Below are positions 20,232 to 32,100 of a stretch of DNA of 64,000 bases, piece by piece. The stretch is taken from contig NZ_BBLT01000005.1 of the NCBI RefSeq assembly GCF_000775915.1, positions 425,872 through 489,871 of the forward strand, in the 5' to 3' direction. The notes under the pieces were generated by a model, which was given only the letters and a program-made list of their open reading frames with translations, was not told the DNA's origin and did not search any database. Numbering within the stretch: position 1 is the first letter of the stretch; each line of letters starts with the position of its first letter. Made by a program: the position numbers and the translations under genes. Source of the stretch: Sporocytophaga myxococcoides (GTDB taxonomy: Bacteria > Bacteroidota > Bacteroidia > Cytophagales > Cytophagaceae).

Positions 20232-21971
20232 ATGTTATTATTTGTAAAGTCATATTGTATAAAAAGATACAATATTTTTTATCTTTTTAGTTGTTTTTTA
20301 CTTGCTACACCTTGCCTAGCACAAGATATAACAGTAACAACATCAAATTATTCGGTTCCTGCTTCTACGACACTTACAATCAATAGTGTTTATATGCAAG
20401 GAGGCACTCTTACTGTTCCTTCAACCAGTAAGCTTATTGTAAATCTTGATATTACTTATGGGCCTAGTGGAGGAACAATCCTGGTCCAGGATGGTGGCCA
20501 ATTGACAGTAAACAATATCAATATGAACCAATATTCAGGAACCTTAAATATTGGTAATAATTGTGTTGTAATTTTAAATAATACCCTTAATGCTGCTGCA
20601 AATAGCACGATCAGTATAGGTACTAATACTTCTGTGACAGCGACTGGTGATCTTAATTTTAATTTTGTCAGCTTCAGTGCCAATACAGGAGCCAATTTAA
20701 TATTTACCAATGCAACAATAGATGGATCTTCTGTTGTTAATATGCAGCAGGCAACACTTGAGGTTAGAAGTAATTTTACATTTAACAGCGGAACAACCAA
20801 CCTTCTCGGAGGCTCATCCTTAAAGGTAAATGGAAATTTAAATATCAAATCTGCAGGCAAGTTTTACTCAAAGAATGCAAGCAAGATATATTTAAAAGGA
20901 AACTGGCAGAATGATCATCCTGCGGGTTCAGACTTTAATGTTACTGGTAGTGAGACCATTCTTAATCTTAATGGTACTACACAGCAAGTAAATGGACAGA
21001 CAGGACAGAATTTTTATAATGTAGAATGTGTAGGGAATTACATTAAAACATTTCTGAATAATGTAACGATTACCAATCTTCTAGATTTAGGGGCTTCTAC
21101 TCTTTACATGGATGGTGGCATTATTACTATAAATAATCCCTCTCCATCTTCAATTAACAGGACCACAGGTTTTGTTGCAAATTTTGAATGGAATGGAACC
21201 TTTGTAAGAAATACGAATTCAACATCTGATTATCTTTTTCCTGTAGGTGCAAAGAATAATTCTGGTATATGGATTTATAGACCAGTCATACTTCAACCTA
21301 AACAAGCAACCGCAGGTGTTTATAGTGTAAAAGCTGTTTATAATACGGTAACTGTTCATTCGGTTTATGATCTGGGAACTTCTTTGATTCCCCGTCCTTC
21401 AACTCCTCCTCCATATCCTTTAAATGAAAAGTTTTATCACAAAATAGAACGGACAAGTGGTCCGGCAGTTGATATTACGATCTTTTATGATCAAAGCCAG
21501 GATGGTACTTTTAATACAATTGGCCAATACAAAACTACTACAAATAAATGGGAAGCTGTTGCGAATGTCCAGGCAGGTCCTGTGGCAAGTCCACTAATCA
21601 GCTTAAAGGCTTTAAGTGTCAATGACTTTAGTTCTCCGGAATTTTTAGTTGCAAATGGATATGTTCAGGTTCCATTATATTCTTATGCTGTCTTAAAATC
21701 CAAGCCAGACGGAGGATATTATCTTACAGAGGATAAACAGTTGAAATTTAGGTTTGAAGAAGAGTACTCTGTTCCTACTGGCACATCTTTGACTTATAGA
21801 GTTTATGACAAAAGCAGGAACCTGAAAACTCTGCAAAACCAAAATGTCAGTTATGGAGATAACAGATACAGTGTAGACGTTACCTCGCTTACCTCAGGTG
21901 ATTTTTACTGGCTTGAAGTTGAGAATTCCAAAAGCGAAAAATGGTATTTAAGATTTAAAGTAAATGAATAA
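20232..21971 (+). CDS. Secreted beta-solenoid protein with sorting-domain-like C-terminus
   Basis: The 579-aa protein has a signal peptide ending PCLAQ at about residue 31. Residues 40-300 are rich in Asn, Thr, Ser and Gly with short repeats such as GGTLTVPSTSKL and GGQLTVNNINM, the pattern of a right-handed beta-helix. The C-terminal 80 residues (FRFEEEYSVPTGTSLTYRVYD onward to FYWLEVENSKSEKWYLRFKVNE) resemble a T9SS type-A sorting fold in strand pattern, though the usual YPNP opening is missing. It is the first gene of the operon and overlaps the next by 8 bp. A structural surface or matrix role is likely; no catalytic motif is visible. Confidence 0.7.
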   Translation: MLLFVKSYCIKRYNIFYLFSCFLLATPCLAQDITVTTSNYSVPASTTLTINSVYMQGGTLTVPSTSKLIVNLDITYGPSGGTILVQDGGQLTVNNINMNQYSGTLNIGNNCVVILNNTLNAAANSTISIGTNTSVTATGDLNFNFVSFSANTGANLIFTNATIDGSSVVNMQQATLEVRSNFTFNSGTTNLLGGSSLKVNGNLNIKSAGKFYSKNASKIYLKGNWQNDHPAGSDFNVTGSETILNLNGTTQQVNGQTGQNFYNVECVGNYIKTFLNNVTITNLLDLGASTLYMDGGIITINNPSPSSINRTTGFVANFEWNGTFVRNTNSTSDYLFPVGAKNNSGIWIYRPVILQPKQATAGVYSVKAVYNTVTVHSVYDLGTSLIPRPSTPPPYPLNEKFYHKIERTSGPAVDITIFYDQSQDGTFNTIGQYKTTTNKWEAVANVQAGPVASPLISLKALSVNDFSSPEFLVANGYVQVPLYSYAVLKSKPDGGYYLTEDKQLKFRFEEEYSVPTGTSLTYRVYDKSRNLKTLQNQNVSYGDNRYSVDVTSLTSGDFYWLEVENSKSEKWYLRFKVNE

Positions 21972-22491
21972 TAGTTTTAAAATTTTCTCTGCCCTCTTTA
22001 TACTTCTCTTTCTTATCGGGGGAGTTGGGATTTATCTTTTAATTCCTAAAATTGGCTATATCAATAGCAGCAAGGTTTTTAGTGAATTTAAACTGAAAAA
22101 GGAATTAGAAACAGATTTAAAGAAATTAGAGCTTGCCAAACAGAGAGATCTTGATAGTTTAAAAGCTGAGTTAGAGATATCTTATAATGAATTGAATAAC
22201 TCAGCAAAAAAGTCAGAGAAAAATATTAATGAATTTAAAGTTGCTCAGCAACAGTATTACATAAGAGAAAAGCAATACAATGAAAATTATCAAAGAGCTG
22301 CAGACGAGTATACTCAACAAGTTTGGAAGCAGCTCAATACTTTCATAAAGGAATTTGGTAAAAAGAAGGGGTACGATTTTGTTCTTGGGGCTAATGGGGC
22401 TGGAGAAATTATGTATGCTGATGAGAATGACGATTTAACAGAAGAAGTATTGGAATATTGTAATAAACGCTATGATGGCGACATTAAGTAA
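21964..22491 (+). CDS. OmpH/Skp-like periplasmic chaperone
   Basis: This 175-aa protein has an N-terminal hydrophobic anchor or signal (FSALFILLFLIGGVGIYLL). The next motif is IGYINSSKVFSEFKLKKELE, the typical start of mature Skp. A long charged coiled coil follows (about 45-125), then a C-terminal strand region with YDFVLGANGAGEIMYAD. Skp trimers hold unfolded outer-membrane proteins in their helical tentacles. Its place between two exported proteins, with overlaps on both sides (8 and 20 bp), suggests a chaperone dedicated to this cluster rather than the housekeeping copy. That link is inference. Confidence 0.82.
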   Translation: MNNSFKIFSALFILLFLIGGVGIYLLIPKIGYINSSKVFSEFKLKKELETDLKKLELAKQRDLDSLKAELEISYNELNNSAKKSEKNINEFKVAQQQYYIREKQYNENYQRAADEYTQQVWKQLNTFIKEFGKKKGYDFVLGANGAGEIMYADENDDLTEEVLEYCNKRYDGDIK

Positions 22492-23173
22492 AATTTATTT
22501 TTCTACATTTTTTGCGATTTTAATTTTTAGTTGTAAAAGTTCTAATCAAGAAAAAACACTTAGTCCTGAATCAATGAATGCAGGCTTAATTCCATCTTTA
22601 ATAGCCTCCATAAAAGGTACCAATAAGACTTTAAAGGTAAGCGAGTATATAAAATGGATAGAGGACAAAGATAATGGCCTTATTGATTCAAGAGATTTTG
22701 ATGACTTGAATTATTATGTTCAGTATAAGCCTATAGACTATGTAACTTTAAAGACTTTGGGACCAAATGGGCTTAATAAAAACATTTTTGCTGAAACTAA
22801 AAAGGAATATGAAGGAATGCAGTATTTCACATTAACCTTATCAAACAGATTGAGTCAAGGGGATCTTTTAAAGTATGACGTTACGGGAGGGAAGGAGTAT
22901 CAGCATAGAGTAAATTACTTTGCCTTTGATGGTCAGAACGATATAAAACTTATTCAGGGAACTGATACATTATATTGTAAGCTTTATCATTTTGAAAGAA
23001 CTTATAATATCGGGCCATTTGTAAACCTTCTTATAGGCTTTGATTTGCCTTCAAAGAAAAATCAATCTTCTGATAAAATACTAACATTTCATGACCGGGC
23101 ATTTGGTAATGGAATTATTAAACTTAAAATAAAATCAGAGAATGTGGAGCAGATTCCAGATCTAATTTTTTAG
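22472..23173 (+). CDS. Lipoprotein of unknown function
   Basis: The 233-aa protein has a lipoprotein signal: a hydrophobic stretch and then ILIFSC with the cysteine at about residue 21. The mature part is mostly beta-rich and has no family I recognise. It contains NYYVQYKPIDYVTLKTL and a later GTDTLYCKLYHFERTYN. The start overlaps the chaperone gene by 20 bp. Translation could also begin at the second Met, one codon further. As an outer-membrane lipoprotein it could anchor or assemble the following giant proteins. Confidence 0.65.
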   Translation: MMATLSKIYFSTFFAILIFSCKSSNQEKTLSPESMNAGLIPSLIASIKGTNKTLKVSEYIKWIEDKDNGLIDSRDFDDLNYYVQYKPIDYVTLKTLGPNGLNKNIFAETKKEYEGMQYFTLTLSNRLSQGDLLKYDVTGGKEYQHRVNYFAFDGQNDIKLIQGTDTLYCKLYHFERTYNIGPFVNLLIGFDLPSKKNQSSDKILTFHDRAFGNGIIKLKIKSENVEQIPDLIF

Positions 23174-23178
23174 GCTTT

Positions 23179-26100
23179 ATGATTAAGATAAATAATAGGA
23201 AAAGAAAATTATTGAAAGTGACAGCCTGTTTCCTGGCTATCAATATTCTTTCACAAACCTTGTTTCCGACTGCAGTCTTTGCTTTAACAGGTGGACCAAG
23301 CCAGCCAGAGGTGCAAAGCTTTTCTCCTGTAGGAACTTCGGAAATGGTTAACCTTTCATCAGGTGACTTTACTTATAACATACCATTGCTTGATGTTGGT
23401 GGATATCCCATTAATATCACCTATAACGGAGGAGTATCAATGGATCAGGAGGCAAGTTGGGTTGGTTTGGGATGGAACATAAATCCTGGGGTTATCAACA
23501 GGAATATGAGAGGATTGCCTGATGATTTTAAAGGTGACGATGTTGAAAAAGAATTTAATATCCTTGATCAACGAAATTTTGGAACAAGCGCAGTCGGCTC
23601 TGCTCAGCTTCTCGGACTTGATTTTATTAGACTTGGTTTTGGTTTGGGAGTTTCTTACAGTAATTATACAGGAATAGGCTTTGAGATCACAGCCAGACCA
23701 TCCCTGACTTCTGGAGATAAAAGCAAAGGAAGTATGAGCATAGGACTTGGTATTACAGCAAGTTCGCAAAGTGGTGTAGATCTTTCTCCTTCTTTGAGTT
23801 TTCAAAAACAGGTTAAGGAAAAGGAAAGTTCGGTAATTGGAGTTGGGGCTTCTTTGGGATTAAATTTTAACTCAAGAGAGGGCTTGAAGAGTTTGTCACT
23901 AGGCCTTTCTCGTGTGGAAACAAATACCATGAATATTCTTGGTAGGGATGGTAAATCATACAAAGTAGAGTTAGGGGTGGCTGAAAGCCAAAATGGAGGC
24001 GGTTCCATCAGTTTCTCCACACCAACTTATGTTCCTCGCTATGACATGCACATGTTTAATGTTTCGACCACCTTTTCTGCAACTTTAGGTGGGGAATTTT
24101 ACAGTCTACACCCGAGTTTAAACATGGTAGGGTATTATAGCGGTCAGCATTTACTTGAGAAACAAAGAAAGGTTAATGCTTATGGATATCTTTATTCTCA
24201 ATTTGCAGGAGCAGAGAGCTTACATGATTTTAACAGAGAAAAAGATGCAGCTTACAAACCCGGTATTACTCCTAATCTTCCTTTAACCAATTATACTTAT
24301 GATGTATATGGAGTCTCCGGACAAGGTATAGGTGGAAACTATCGCTTGTATAGAAATGATGTCGGAATTGTCACTGATCCGTTTTCGTTTAATATCGGAA
24401 CTGGCGGAAGTGTCGGAGTTGAAATTGGATTAGGTAATGCAGCTCATGCCGGTGTTGATTTTTCAGCTTCCTTATCGGGATCTTGGTCTGGAGCATGGAC
24501 AAAACAAAACAGTGCAAGAGGATTATTAAAATTCAAAGGTTCAGACGTGGCAGATCCTTCTTATGAAACTGCATTTTTTAAACAAGCAGGAGAAAAAACC
24601 TCTGAATCCGATCCTGACTTTTTTAATAATATGGGCGGTTTTGATGCTGTAATGATAGGTTTAAGAGATGTTGGAGCTGATCATTATGCAACTTCAAAAT
24701 TTGTAAAGAAGGACTATTCTGAATCAGAGATTAACTCCTCAAACATAAAAAGAAAGAAAAGACAGACAAGAAATCAGAATATATCTTATCTCACGGCATC
24801 TGAAGCAGTGGATTATGCACTGGTAAAAGAAATTGAGAATTACCCATTTAATGTTCATACTATTAACAGCTCTTATGGATATGATATTCCTGCAGGAAAT
24901 AAGACATCAAGATTAATCGAAAGCAATGGACATCATATTAGCGAAATGCAGGCAGTCAGGCCAGATGGAGCAAGATATGTTTACGGCATTCCTGCATACA
25001 ATTTTACACAGAAGGAAGTGAGCTTTTCTGTTGAAGATAAAAAAGTTAATTGTCAGACTGGTCTTGTAACCTATACGCATGGGACAGATAATACAAAACA
25101 AAATTCAAGTGGTCTTGAACATTTTTATGAAAAAACGACTACACCTGCCTATGCTCATTCATATCTTTTGACAGCAATTCTATCACCTGATTATAGCGAT
25201 CTTACAGGAAATGGACCAAGTAATGACGATCTTGGGTCATATACAAAAATTAACTATTCCAAAGTAGTTCCTGATTATAAATGGAGAGTTCCGTTTGAGG
25301 AAAATTATGCCAGTTATAATGAAGGTATGAAGAGTATTCCGATTACTTCTGATAAAACGGATGATAAAGCCAGTTATATCTATGGTGAAAAGGAGCTATG
25401 GTATGTGCATTCAATTGAAACCAGAACTCATGTTGCTGATTTTATTCTTGAGGACAGGCTTGACGGAAATGGTGTACAGGGTGAGCAAGGCGGATTGATT
25501 CCTGATGACAATCTTAGAAAAGCCAAGTCAATGAAAAGACTGAAGGAGATAAGATTGTATTCAAAACCAGACAAGAAGAAAAATGGTGCTAATGCTACGC
25601 CAATTAAAGTTGTGCATTTTGAATATGATTATTCACTCTGTACTGATATTGGGAATAACGAATCTAGTAAAAAAGGAAAAACTGCTGCCAACCGTGGAGG
25701 GAAGCTGACTCTAAAGAAGATTTATTTTACTTATGGCAACTCCAATAAAGGAAAGATGAGTCCATATCAGTTTATTTATAGCTCTTCTAATCCTAATTAT
25801 AACCTTAAAGGTTATGACAGATGGGGAAATTATAAATTCAATCCTTCCCTTGAAAATTGTACAGATCCTAAATCGGTTTTAAGTACTGCAGATTTCCCAT
25901 ATGTTGAGCAGGGTTATGAATCAGCTGCTGAAAATGTTTCTGCATGGTCATTAAGTCAAATAAAGCTACCTTCCGGAGGTATTATAAAAGTAGAACTAGA
26001 GTCTGATGATTATGCATATGTGCAGGACAAGGCTGCTATGCAGATGTTCAAAGTTACCGGAACAGATAGAAATAATCCGGGGATTGGTTCAAATCCTGTG

Positions 26101-28719
26101 AACGATAATCCATTAATGACTGATCATCCATCCGATGTGAGCAACTCCGTAGTTTATTTTAAGCTGCACAAGGATATTCCTTCGGGAACTTCTCAGGGTG
26201 ATGCAGATAAAATAATCAGAGAGGACTATATAAGAGGGATAGATCAGATTTATTTTAAATTTTTCATTAACCTCAATAAAAAGAACGGGGAAGAAGCTTT
26301 TGAATATGTACCGGGTTATGCAAAAATAGATAACAATCAATATGGAGCAGTACCTGCATCACAAGGGGCTAATTATACACATGGATGGGTAAGGCTGAAA
26401 GAATCGGGTGTGAGAACGCACGGTGGAGGTGATGGAGTGAATCCTATCAGCAAGGCAGCATGGCAGTTTGCCAGGCTCTATACTCCTCGAATTGCCTATG
26501 GACAGGGAGAACAGAAGGAATTACCAGATCTTAAAGATATGCTCAATGCTATGATGGGAGCCTTAAATGCAATGACAGAGTTGTTTAAAGGTTTTAATCG
26601 TAAGATGAGGAATGATGATCATGGAAAAATATTTATTAAGGAAAAATCCTTCATCAGATTACACAATCCTGATGGCAAAAAATATGGAGGAGGAGCAAGG
26701 GTAAAAAGTATACGTTTAAGTGACGAATGGAAAATAATGGCTGGCGCAGCTGCAGGACAGACAAGTGAATATGGACAGGAATACAAGTATACCATGACTG
26801 AAGACAGGAACGGTCAGAAGAGAACCATCAGTAGCGGTGTAGCTGGATATGAGCCTGTACTTGGCGGTGATGAAAATCCTTTCAGACAGCCAATATTTAC
26901 TCAGGAAGAAAAATTCTTGATTCCAAGTACTGACTATTATACAGAAAAACCAATGGGGGAAAGTTTCTTCCCTTCTCCTAATGTTGTATACAGGCGTGTG
27001 GAAGTAAAAAATATTAAAGATAAATCAACAAGAATAGGTAGTGGCTCTGTAGTACATGAGTTTTACACAGCCTTTGATTATCCGACGATCACAAAAGAAA
27101 CACCGATGGTACCGAAGCGATCCAAACCTAATGCAGTTTTCAGATTGCTTAAGATACAGAACAATGATAAAATGACAACCTCTCAGGGATACGTGGTTGA
27201 GCTTAATGATATGCATGGTCAACAGAAAGCTCAATGGGTCTACCAGGAAGGTAATTCAACTCCTATATCTGGAGTAGAATATTTCTACAAAGAGAAGGTT
27301 ATTACGGAGACTGTTGTGCTTGGAGGTAAATCGACAACAATCACTAAAAAAATGCTGGATAATGAAGTTGATGTTATCAGCAAAGGTGCAGGGAATCTGG
27401 TACAGAAAAAGCAGCTTGGGGTAGAGTTTGATATAGTTGCTGATATGAGGGAATCGAACAGCACTACTGCCAGCGGAGGTGTCAGCGGAAATCTGGATGC
27501 ATTCCTTGCTGCAATATTGCCGTTTGCGCTTCCTATGGCGCTTCCGGCATTGAGTAAAGAGCAGACTCGATACAGGTCAGCAGTAGTTACAAAAATTATT
27601 AACAGAAGCGGGTTGATTGACAGAGTTGTGGCACATGATCTTGGTGCTTCAGTAACCACTGAGAATCGCCTTTATGATAATGAGACTGGTGAAGTGCTGC
27701 TTACTAAAACAACAAATCAGTTTAATGATCCTGTTTACAACTTTACATACCCTGCTCATTGGGCTTATGACAGAATGGGACCGGCATATAAAAACTCAGG
27801 CATTGTGCTGAGTGGAACAATAGATCTCAATGCTCTTCCTTCCGGAACAGCATCCTACTTTGTTCCTGGGGATGTCCTAGCACTTAGAAGTGCTTCTGGA
27901 AATAAAACCGGCTGGGTAAGTAGTGTAAGTTCAAATTCCATTCAGGTTTGGGATAAAAGCGGGTCGCAATTATCCAATGGTCCATATACTTCTATAAAGA
28001 TATTAAAATCAGGGAGAAAGAACCAGCAGGCTACGCCAATTGGTAATGTGACAACTCTGACAAATCCGGTTACAGACATGAACGGAGATGGAAAGTTTGA
28101 GCTGAACTTTAGTCAGGTGGTTAGTGCAAGCGCCATAGAGTTCTGGGAAAGCTGGAAAGTATTCTGTAATTGCGGAATTAATGTAGAAGGAACATATAAT
28201 CCATATGTATCTGGAAAACAAGGAAACTGGAGAGCCAAAAAATCTTATCTCTACCTGACTGAGAGAACGCAGAATACATTGAATAATAATACAAGTATAA
28301 GATCTGATGGTCTTTTCAAAAGTTTCACACCATTCTGGATACCACCAGCTGTAGCTGGCAACTGGACTATGGATCCCACGAACTGGACATATACTTCAGA
28401 GGTTACCCTCTTCAGTCCGTATGGTTTTGAACTTGAAAATAAAGATGCTCTGGACAGGTACTCTTCAGCCTTGTATGGTTACAATAACCAGCTGCCTATC
28501 GGAGTTGCCAATAACTCAAGATTCCAGGAAACTGCCTATGATGGTTTTGAAGATTTTGATTTCAGTGACTGTGTCAATGATCACTGGAGTTTCAAAGCCT
28601 ACAGAGATCAGAATTCCAATGGAATGCAGACAGAACTTGAGTCGCATTCAGGCAGGAGAAGTATTATGGTCAATGAAAACAAACAGGTAAAGGTTAAGAA
28701 ATCTGTAGTTCAACATTAA
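23179..28719 (+). CDS. Giant Rhs/YD-class secreted protein, N-terminal component (1846 aa)
   Basis: It has a signal peptide (about 1-36, ending AVFA). The mature N-terminus contains GTSEMVNLSSGDFTYNIPLL, GYPINITYNGGVSMDQEASW and VGLGWNINPGVINRNMRGLP. I know this opening from large Bacteroidota proteins annotated as Rhs-repeat proteins, where it starts the shell. A long beta-rich body follows with segments such as AWSLSQIKLPSGGIIKVELE and NDKMTTSQGYVVELNDMHGQ. There is no Rhs core or toxin. The protein stops at LESHSGRRSIMVNENKQ, where related single-chain proteins continue. The apparent continuation is found at the end of the gene at 29155. It likely acts as a surface or secreted shell subunit of the complex. 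Confidence 0.8.
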   Translation: MIKINNRKRKLLKVTACFLAINILSQTLFPTAVFALTGGPSQPEVQSFSPVGTSEMVNLSSGDFTYNIPLLDVGGYPINITYNGGVSMDQEASWVGLGWNINPGVINRNMRGLPDDFKGDDVEKEFNILDQRNFGTSAVGSAQLLGLDFIRLGFGLGVSYSNYTGIGFEITARPSLTSGDKSKGSMSIGLGITASSQSGVDLSPSLSFQKQVKEKESSVIGVGASLGLNFNSREGLKSLSLGLSRVETNTMNILGRDGKSYKVELGVAESQNGGGSISFSTPTYVPRYDMHMFNVSTTFSATLGGEFYSLHPSLNMVGYYSGQHLLEKQRKVNAYGYLYSQFAGAESLHDFNREKDAAYKPGITPNLPLTNYTYDVYGVSGQGIGGNYRLYRNDVGIVTDPFSFNIGTGGSVGVEIGLGNAAHAGVDFSASLSGSWSGAWTKQNSARGLLKFKGSDVADPSYETAFFKQAGEKTSESDPDFFNNMGGFDAVMIGLRDVGADHYATSKFVKKDYSESEINSSNIKRKKRQTRNQNISYLTASEAVDYALVKEIENYPFNVHTINSSYGYDIPAGNKTSRLIESNGHHISEMQAVRPDGARYVYGIPAYNFTQKEVSFSVEDKKVNCQTGLVTYTHGTDNTKQNSSGLEHFYEKTTTPAYAHSYLLTAILSPDYSDLTGNGPSNDDLGSYTKINYSKVVPDYKWRVPFEENYASYNEGMKSIPITSDKTDDKASYIYGEKELWYVHSIETRTHVADFILEDRLDGNGVQGEQGGLIPDDNLRKAKSMKRLKEIRLYSKPDKKKNGANATPIKVVHFEYDYSLCTDIGNNESSKKGKTAANRGGKLTLKKIYFTYGNSNKGKMSPYQFIYSSSNPNYNLKGYDRWGNYKFNPSLENCTDPKSVLSTADFPYVEQGYESAAENVSAWSLSQIKLPSGGIIKVELESDDYAYVQDKAAMQMFKVTGTDRNNPGIGSNPVNDNPLMTDHPSDVSNSVVYFKLHKDIPSGTSQGDADKIIREDYIRGIDQIYFKFFINLNKKNGEEAFEYVPGYAKIDNNQYGAVPASQGANYTHGWVRLKESGVRTHGGGDGVNPISKAAWQFARLYTPRIAYGQGEQKELPDLKDMLNAMMGALNAMTELFKGFNRKMRNDDHGKIFIKEKSFIRLHNPDGKKYGGGARVKSIRLSDEWKIMAGAAAGQTSEYGQEYKYTMTEDRNGQKRTISSGVAGYEPVLGGDENPFRQPIFTQEEKFLIPSTDYYTEKPMGESFFPSPNVVYRRVEVKNIKDKSTRIGSGSVVHEFYTAFDYPTITKETPMVPKRSKPNAVFRLLKIQNNDKMTTSQGYVVELNDMHGQQKAQWVYQEGNSTPISGVEYFYKEKVITETVVLGGKSTTITKKMLDNEVDVISKGAGNLVQKKQLGVEFDIVADMRESNSTTASGGVSGNLDAFLAAILPFALPMALPALSKEQTRYRSAVVTKIINRSGLIDRVVAHDLGASVTTENRLYDNETGEVLLTKTTNQFNDPVYNFTYPAHWAYDRMGPAYKNSGIVLSGTIDLNALPSGTASYFVPGDVLALRSASGNKTGWVSSVSSNSIQVWDKSGSQLSNGPYTSIKILKSGRKNQQATPIGNVTTLTNPVTDMNGDGKFELNFSQVVSASAIEFWESWKVFCNCGINVEGTYNPYVSGKQGNWRAKKSYLYLTERTQNTLNNNTSIRSDGLFKSFTPFWIPPAVAGNWTMDPTNWTYTSEVTLFSPYGFELENKDALDRYSSALYGYNNQLPIGVANNSRFQETAYDGFEDFDFSDCVNDHWSFKAYRDQNSNGMQTELESHSGRRSIMVNENKQVKVKKSVVQH

Positions 28720-28724
28720 GAATT

Positions 28725-29147
28725 ATGAAAGCCCGAATATTATTTTTCTTTTTAACAGTATTGATTTTTTTCAGATTCTCTGAGACTTTTGGACAGAATG
28801 CAATACTAACTGGTATGGAACAAAGTCTTCTTTTGAATCTGGAAAGTGATCCTAAGATTCAGATAAAAGTCACAAGTACTACTATTAACAATGTAGATAA
28901 AGTCTATTATGGTATTGGGACGAAAGAAAACTCAATTGACATAATAAGTCTTACCTCTGACATTACTGTATATGAAGGAAAAGTTTTTCTGAAGTCCGCT
29001 TCCGGAAGCTTTGAAGAGATTACAGGAAGAGATCTTTATCTGCCAATACCATTTAATGATATTGATCTTATCGGCAAATTTTTAACAGTATATCTGGTGA
29101 ACAAAGATGGTTCATTTTCAAATAAATTAAGTATACCGGCAAAATAA
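28725..29147 (+). CDS. Small secreted protein of unknown function
   Basis: The protein is 140 residues long with a signal peptide ending ETFGQ (about residue 24) and a compact beta-rich mature part of about 115 residues. There are no cysteines, repeats or family motifs that I can name. Gaps of 5 and 7 bp to its neighbours put it in the operon. It sits exactly where the YD polypeptide is broken between two genes, so a role in joining or capping the subunits is possible but unproven. Confidence 0.62.
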   Translation: MKARILFFFLTVLIFFRFSETFGQNAILTGMEQSLLLNLESDPKIQIKVTSTTINNVDKVYYGIGTKENSIDIISLTSDITVYEGKVFLKSASGSFEEITGRDLYLPIPFNDIDLIGKFLTVYLVNKDGSFSNKLSIPAK

Positions 29148-29154
29148 TAATACA

Positions 29155-32100
29155 ATGAAGTTAAAATTTTTATTCGCTGTTTTTTTTCAGATTGTATTGA
29201 TCGGATCTCTGTTTGCTCAGGCAAATAAGCTGGTAATTACAACAACAGTTTCCGGAAATGTAGGTGTATGTGCATCAGTTAAGACTTGTTCGCTTAAGAT
29301 CGAAAACAATACTGCTACAGCAGCTTCTAACCTGACTATAAAAGCAACTTTGCCTGAAGGCATAAATTACCGAGGCAACCTTGCAGGAGGTGCTACATTT
29401 GTATCAGCTTCTCCATTAAATAAACCTCAGTTCAGTCTGGCAACATTAGCAGCCAATACAACAATAACTTTAACATTTGATATCAATGCTGATTGTGGAA
29501 TTATCGCATATTTGAGAGCATCTAATCCAAATATTAATAGTCCCGTTCCTGTGACTAATTACACAAGAATTGATTATAAAGTAGGAGGAACTGATTATTT
29601 TGATCAGGAGACATCTAATTCCTACAATGTCATATATCCTGATATTGATATCATGATCGATAATCTTAATAAAACAATGACGGGAGATATGAGAGATGTT
29701 CTTACCAGGAAGATTATCATCAGAAACACAGGTTTTGGAGAAGTGGATACTGTGAACCTGAAAGCGACCTATCCCTCTCAATTATTGTTTCAGGAGCTGA
29801 GAAGTAATGGGGTACTTATTACACCTGCAGCCCAGGGAAATATCCGCAATTTTTTAATTAAAGATTTCTCAGGTGCCAATTCAGCATTGGGCAATGGGAG
29901 TGTGGGAGATGGAGATGCACTGCTTGAAAAGGACGAGGTACTTGTACTTACTGAAAAAATAAGGTTAGAGTCTTGCGCCTCTTCTACACAAACAGATTAT
30001 GAAGTTACATGGGGTTGTTACAATGCAGTAGGTAATTTAGGTGATAGTGAGGCCAAAAATAGTGCCTATGTTTATATACCAGATGGAGAACCAAGTATTG
30101 ACGTAGCACTTTTAAATTCACCCAAAACAGATTTTTGCGCATCAAGTCCGGTAGATGTATTTTACTCATATACTAATGTGGGTACAGGAAGTACAAGGGT
30201 ATCAGCTGACAGAGCTACTGATGCAAGAATATATCTGGGGTATCAGACTGGTGTTTCCCAGATTTCAAACTTCAGGATAATGAAGAATGGCTCATATATA
30301 AGCATACCAGCAGGTTTGATTTCCGCAGATCTGGGAGGGTATTATTATATAACTTTTGATGATAACGCTGCTGTTTTGGGCATAGATGTAGACGGGACCG
30401 GAGGACTGGATGATCTTGACAATGATGGATACTACGATGATCTTGCAAAAGGAGAGGTGATAAAGATTGGTTTTGGGGTAAAGTTATCATGTCCCTCAAG
30501 TTTTGCCACGTGTCCCTCTAATTACGACTATTATTATTTTAGTACAAACTTACAATACAGTGATGGTTGCTTTAATTATGACTACAAAGCGTCCGGCACT
30601 TCTTTTTTAAGGAACTATAGTACTTTAAATTCTCAAAGTATATCCGGTCCTACCGATTTGATAGTTGGTCAGACGGGTGTTTACACTTTTAGCATTGATA
30701 GAAATTACTATGATTATGGACTGTTGAGTTGTACTTCTAATCCTTCAGATTTTTCAACAGAAATAGATATACCTGCTGCTTATACGCCTACGTCTGTGAA
30801 ATGGAATGGAACAACACTTACAAGTGGTACTCATTATACTTTAAGCGGACAAAAGCTTACTATTAATTACGGTGGCTGGTCAGGGGCTTATACAATCAGT
30901 TTTACACTGAATTGTTCATCAGGAACTACCTATCAGCTAAATGATTCCTTTACCTGGAGCATGTACTATAAATGTGGTACTTGTTCATGCAGGCAAACGA
31001 TTGCTTGTGGTACCTATAATGTTATTAACCACTGCCCAAACTGTGACGGATTTCATACCTACAACTTTTCCATGAAAAGGACAAGTCTTGGTTATGTTGA
31101 ACCAGGAGCTATGGCTTATAGGACATTAGGGAATTGGAAGACTTTTGGAAAAGTCAGTATAAACGATCCGAATATCAGATTAGACAGAGCTCTTGAATAT
31201 GATACTATTCTTGCAGTGGCCAAAGGAAATCTGACTGTTAAAAACTATGATAAGTGTTTTGTTGAAATGACTTATACATCACCAGTTTATGGGATAGATG
31301 TTTTTAAATTTCTAAATGCAAATGCCGTCATCAACGGAGCAACTTGTGCATCAATTGTCGCAGCTCCTACAGTTACAATTTCCGGTGCAAATGTTACTTA
31401 CTTATTTCAGATACCACTTACATGCAAGAATTCTTATGCTTCCGGTGATATGGTTGATTTACATGTTAATCTGAGTGTGAAGCCTAATGTACTTGCATTG
31501 AATGCAGAATCTAAAATTATGGATTTTCGTGCCCGGCATTATGGGCAGACAGGAACTAATGCGAAAGAAAGCTGTGAAAGTTTCGGGTCCTTTATAAGTC
31601 TTTTCAGATACGGGGTTAATAATGCAAATTTTGGAGGACCATTAGATTGCGATGTGGTTCAGATAAATATTGCAATGTTGGCGGGTCCTAATGGAGACCT
31701 GTTTCCCGGGGAATTCCGCCCTTTATTTATAGTGGATTCTGCATGGGTAAATATTCCAAACGGATTTGTATTGAATAGCAATAATGACCCCGGCAACCTG
31801 GTTCAAATATGGGATAATTTTTCCAGAGGTATTCCTGGTATAGCGCTGGGGCCGCCTGATGGTATGGTAGGAAGTACAGTTTATTGGAGAGGAAAACCGT
31901 TCTGGCCAGTAGGTGAAAACTATAGGAGTGGAAACTGGTCTACTTTTATACGTGTGATATTAAAACCTCTTTGTGGGGTAGGGAGTCCGTCAGTTTCAGG
32001 AAGCTATAGATACAGTATGTATGAATATACAAGCAATAAGAACGTAATTGTAAAAGGTACGAGAACTACCGGACAAGTATTTGATGATGGATCAAAGGCC